Assembly (NCBI RefSeq): GCF_013282095.1
Contig: NZ_BLTJ01000002.1
Coordinates: forward strand, 62,001-126,000
Length of the DNA: 64,000 nt
Direction of reading: 5' to 3'
Origin: Enterocloster alcoholdehydrogenati
GTDB taxonomy: Bacteria; Bacillota; Clostridia; Lachnospirales; Lachnospiraceae
The first letter of the stretch is position 1, and each line of letters opens with the position of its first letter. A program made the translations under genes and the position numbers. The notes below the pieces were generated by a model. It was given only the letters and a program-made list of their open reading frames with translations, was not told where the DNA came from and did not search any database. Positions 61,740 through 64,000 of this stretch are shown here, one piece after another.

Positions 61740-64000
61740 TTATGTCTGTTCCTCGTAGTAGCTGTAGCAGTTTTTTCCCAGCTTTTTGCTGGCATACAGG
61801 GCCACATCTGCTTTTCTCAGGTCTTCATTATAGTCAAAATCCTTTTCCCCCACGAGGCGGATTCCCGCGCTGCAGGACAGAGGGATTTTCCCCAGCCGTC
61901 CTACTTTTGCAAGCAGCTCTCCCATCCGTTTATCTAAAATGCTTCTGTCAATGGTTCCCTTTACAAACACCAGAAATTCATCCCCTCCAAGGCGGCCGAT
62001 GGCATCGTGGCTCCTAAAGGTACTCTTAAGAATCTCTGCCAGAAATTTAAGAGTCTCATCTCCCTTCAGATGCCCAAAACGGTCATTTACCTGTTTAAAA
62101 TCATCCAAATCCAGGATGATCAGCGCCCCCTTTGCATCCGGCTCATCCCCATTCATAAACCGCTTTACCTCAGTTTCAAAGGCAGTTCGATTATATACAT
62201 TTGTGAGCGGATCCCTGGTAGCGGCATTTTCCTGAGCCAGCTCCCTCTTTTTCTCAGCATCAATGTTTTTCAAATACAGAAGGGCATACATATTTTCCGT
62301 GTACCGGTCCTGGAATACATGGAGCACCAGCTTCATCCAGTAAAGCTGCGTCCCGACATAGCGTCTGAAACACAGTTCCATGGTTGGAACGCCTTTTTTA
62401 TACATCTCCTTCATATAGCGGAGATTTAAGTGGCTGCGGTATTCTTCTTCATCCTCCGGATATACCACCAGGCTCACCTGTTTTTGCACTACCTTGTCAA
62501 AGTCCGCCCGTTCTTCTCTGCTTTCTATCCCATAGGTTTCCCATACGCCGGTGGCCTTCATGATATGTCCGCTCTCCACATCCACCTCCGCATGGGCCAC
62601 TGTATCCGAGAGCAGAGCCTCGTAAAAATCAGACTTTTTCATATACTCCAGCTCCATGGCCCGCTCATGATCCGCCGGTTCCATAATTACCGCAATGGTA
62701 CCTGCGTCCTGCTGCTTACGGCTTAAATGAGCTGCCTTCAGCTTAAACCATTCGTAGTTCCCTTTCTTTGTGAGAAGCAGCATCTCTTTGCCTCTCTCAT
62801 CCTCTTTTTCCTGTACATTCTTAAAAATACCTTTAAATTCAGCCGCAAAATGAGGATGTACAATCTGTTCTCTGATCCAGCAGTCCGGAAATCCCTGCTC
62901 TCTTATGGCATCGCCTGCAATCAAACGCCGCTTGGTGTGAAAATAAATGGCCTGTTTTTTCTCGTTGTATTCAAACTGCTCGCTCAGACGGTTATTCGGC
63001 AGAAAATCAGGGATTTCCAGATCACTGATAATCCGATGGTATCCTTCCAGACAGATCTTTTTGCCATGGGCTGGCCGTCTCACTGCCGCACACCGCACGG
63101 TTACAGCTCCCCGCTTCGGATGATTCCAGGTGTATTCTATCTGCACCATCCTGCCGGTCCGGGCCGTCTGTTCCACTGCCTGCTCTACATAGTTATAATA
63201 CCCCTCGCTGATACGGTTATACCAGTAGGCATAGCAGTCTTTTGGGGACAGTTCTTCTTTCAGGCCCATAATACTGCGCATGACTGCATCTGCATACATC
63301 TCGCAGCTGCCCGTCTCCTCGTTCATGCATATCCTCCAGAGGCCCAGCTGAATATCCTCAAGGATACTTAAATATCCCTCCTGGTCCCCGCCTGAAACAT
63401 ATACCGCCTTCTTTGCAGGCAGCTTTCTGAAACAGCGGCCCTGCTCCATGCGTTTTTTGTATTCCTCGGTATCTGCCTCAAGATAGAGCCGCTCAAACTC
63501 CTCCCTAAGGCAGGGTTTTGCAAAAAGGAACCCCTGGAGCACATCCGGCTTTAGTTCCTTTAAGGCAGCCAGTTCTTCCGTAGTCTCCACGCCCTCGCAG
63601 CAAACCCGGATCTGTGCGCTGTGAGCCAGCTCGATCATGTTGGAGAGCAGGCGGTAATGATAGGCATTTTCCTGAATATGGGTGACAAAACAGCGGTCTA
63701 TCTTGGCCTCGTCTATGTCAATGCTTTTTAAGTAGCTTAAACTGGAATAGCCAGTGCCGAAATCATCGATAGCGATCTGTATCCCGTTTCGTTTCCACTG
63801 GTGGAAGATTCGGTTAAAATAGGGATAGTCCCGAAGCTGTATGCTCTCCGTCACCTCCAGTGTAAGAGCCTCCCCCGGCAGCCCCTCATCCTGCAGAAGT
63901 TCCAGCACCTGTCCCTCTATCTCCTTTTCACGCAGCTGCACATAGGAAATGTTTACATTGATATGAAAATCAGGCACCTTCTTTCTCCAGAGTACACACT
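61740..64000 (-). CDS. EAL-PAS-GGDEF c-di-GMP protein, 5' end outside the window
   Basis: At least 753 residues; the frame stays open to 64000, so the start is missing. The EAL phosphodiesterase part comes first and keeps the Asn (NVNIS), Glu (TLEVTES), DDFGTGYSSL, Lys (EAKID) and CEGVET motifs; the EAL signature itself lies outside. Two PAS-like regions follow (about 230-340 and 450-560), then a C-terminal GGDEF domain with RLGGDEFLVFVKG, the active cyclase signature. No RxxD inhibitory site was evident before GGDEF. It probably both makes and breaks c-di-GMP; a further N-terminal domain is likely. Confidence 0.9.
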   Translation of the reverse strand, partial: CVLWRKKVPDFHINVNISYVQLREKEIEGQVLELLQDEGLPGEALTLEVTESIQLRDYPYFNRIFHQWKRNGIQIAIDDFGTGYSSLSYLKSIDIDEAKIDRCFVTHIQENAYHYRLLSNMIELAHSAQIRVCCEGVETTEELAALKELKPDVLQGFLFAKPCLREEFERLYLEADTEEYKKRMEQGRCFRKLPAKKAVYVSGGDQEGYLSILEDIQLGLWRICMNEETGSCEMYADAVMRSIMGLKEELSPKDCYAYWYNRISEGYYNYVEQAVEQTARTGRMVQIEYTWNHPKRGAVTVRCAAVRRPAHGKKICLEGYHRIISDLEIPDFLPNNRLSEQFEYNEKKQAIYFHTKRRLIAGDAIREQGFPDCWIREQIVHPHFAAEFKGIFKNVQEKEDERGKEMLLLTKKGNYEWFKLKAAHLSRKQQDAGTIAVIMEPADHERAMELEYMKKSDFYEALLSDTVAHAEVDVESGHIMKATGVWETYGIESREERADFDKVVQKQVSLVVYPEDEEEYRSHLNLRYMKEMYKKGVPTMELCFRRYVGTQLYWMKLVLHVFQDRYTENMYALLYLKNIDAEKKRELAQENAATRDPLTNVYNRTAFETEVKRFMNGDEPDAKGALIILDLDDFKQVNDRFGHLKGDETLKFLAEILKSTFRSHDAIGRLGGDEFLVFVKGTIDRSILDKRMGELLAKVGRLGKIPLSCSAGIRLVGEKDFDYNEDLRKADVALYASKKLGKNCYSYYEEQT

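Overview
The window looks like a chromosome segment from an anaerobic clostridium of the Lachnospiraceae type. The evidence is gene content and order: a priA-def-fmt-rsmB-rlmN-prpC-prkC-rsgA-rpe-thiN cluster, a FtsK/SpoIIIE translocase, a TepA-like protease, pyruvate formate-lyase, formate-tetrahydrofolate ligase, c-di-AMP synthesis, an S-layer-domain protein and Gram-positive PTS proteins. Base composition is moderate, near half GC by eye. I saw no rRNA, tRNA, CRISPR array, insertion sequence or phage gene. Almost all genes lie on the minus strand; the exceptions are a glycosyltransferase and an amino acid permease.

Layout in coordinate order. 1-13184: the start of a pyridoxal-type kinase gene and an ECF S component (probable vitamin salvage), then the long priA-to-thiN housekeeping operon covering replication restart, formyl-methionine metabolism, rRNA methylation and PASTA-kinase signalling. 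13398-16929: a chemotaxis receptor with a sigma-28-like -10 element, then an M18 aminopeptidase. 17067-28718: cell wall (murE, murF, NlpC/P60), one-carbon (fhs), chromosome translocation (ftsK) and two peptidases. 28937-31703: an ABC importer of the TrpXYZ type. 31849-33953: a PhoP/PhoR-like two-component system with phased operator-like repeats upstream. 34200-39026: an operon of S-layer-domain protein, HlyD-like adaptor, ABC ATPase and MacB/FtsX permease. 39194-40747: cardiolipin synthase.

40851-46434 is the most interesting part: a purine catabolism operon (xanthine dehydrogenase molybdenum, FAD and iron-sulfur subunits plus an NCS2 purine permease). Its leader carries a divergent purine-class riboswitch. 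The 3' strands of P3 and P1 are also the 5' arm of a strong terminator, so ligand binding should turn the operon on.

46567-55061: a methionine/cysteine sulfhydrylase (metY), a Wzy-like membrane polymerase translationally coupled to PTS enzyme I, HPr, then the c-di-AMP module cdaA-cdaR preceded by two unrecognised membrane proteins. 55418-64000: a processive-type family 2 glycosyltransferase, pflA and pflB, an APC permease, and the 3' part of a large c-di-GMP protein with EAL and GGDEF domains. Terminators and promoters were placed by reading the sequence; none was computed with a folding or scoring program.
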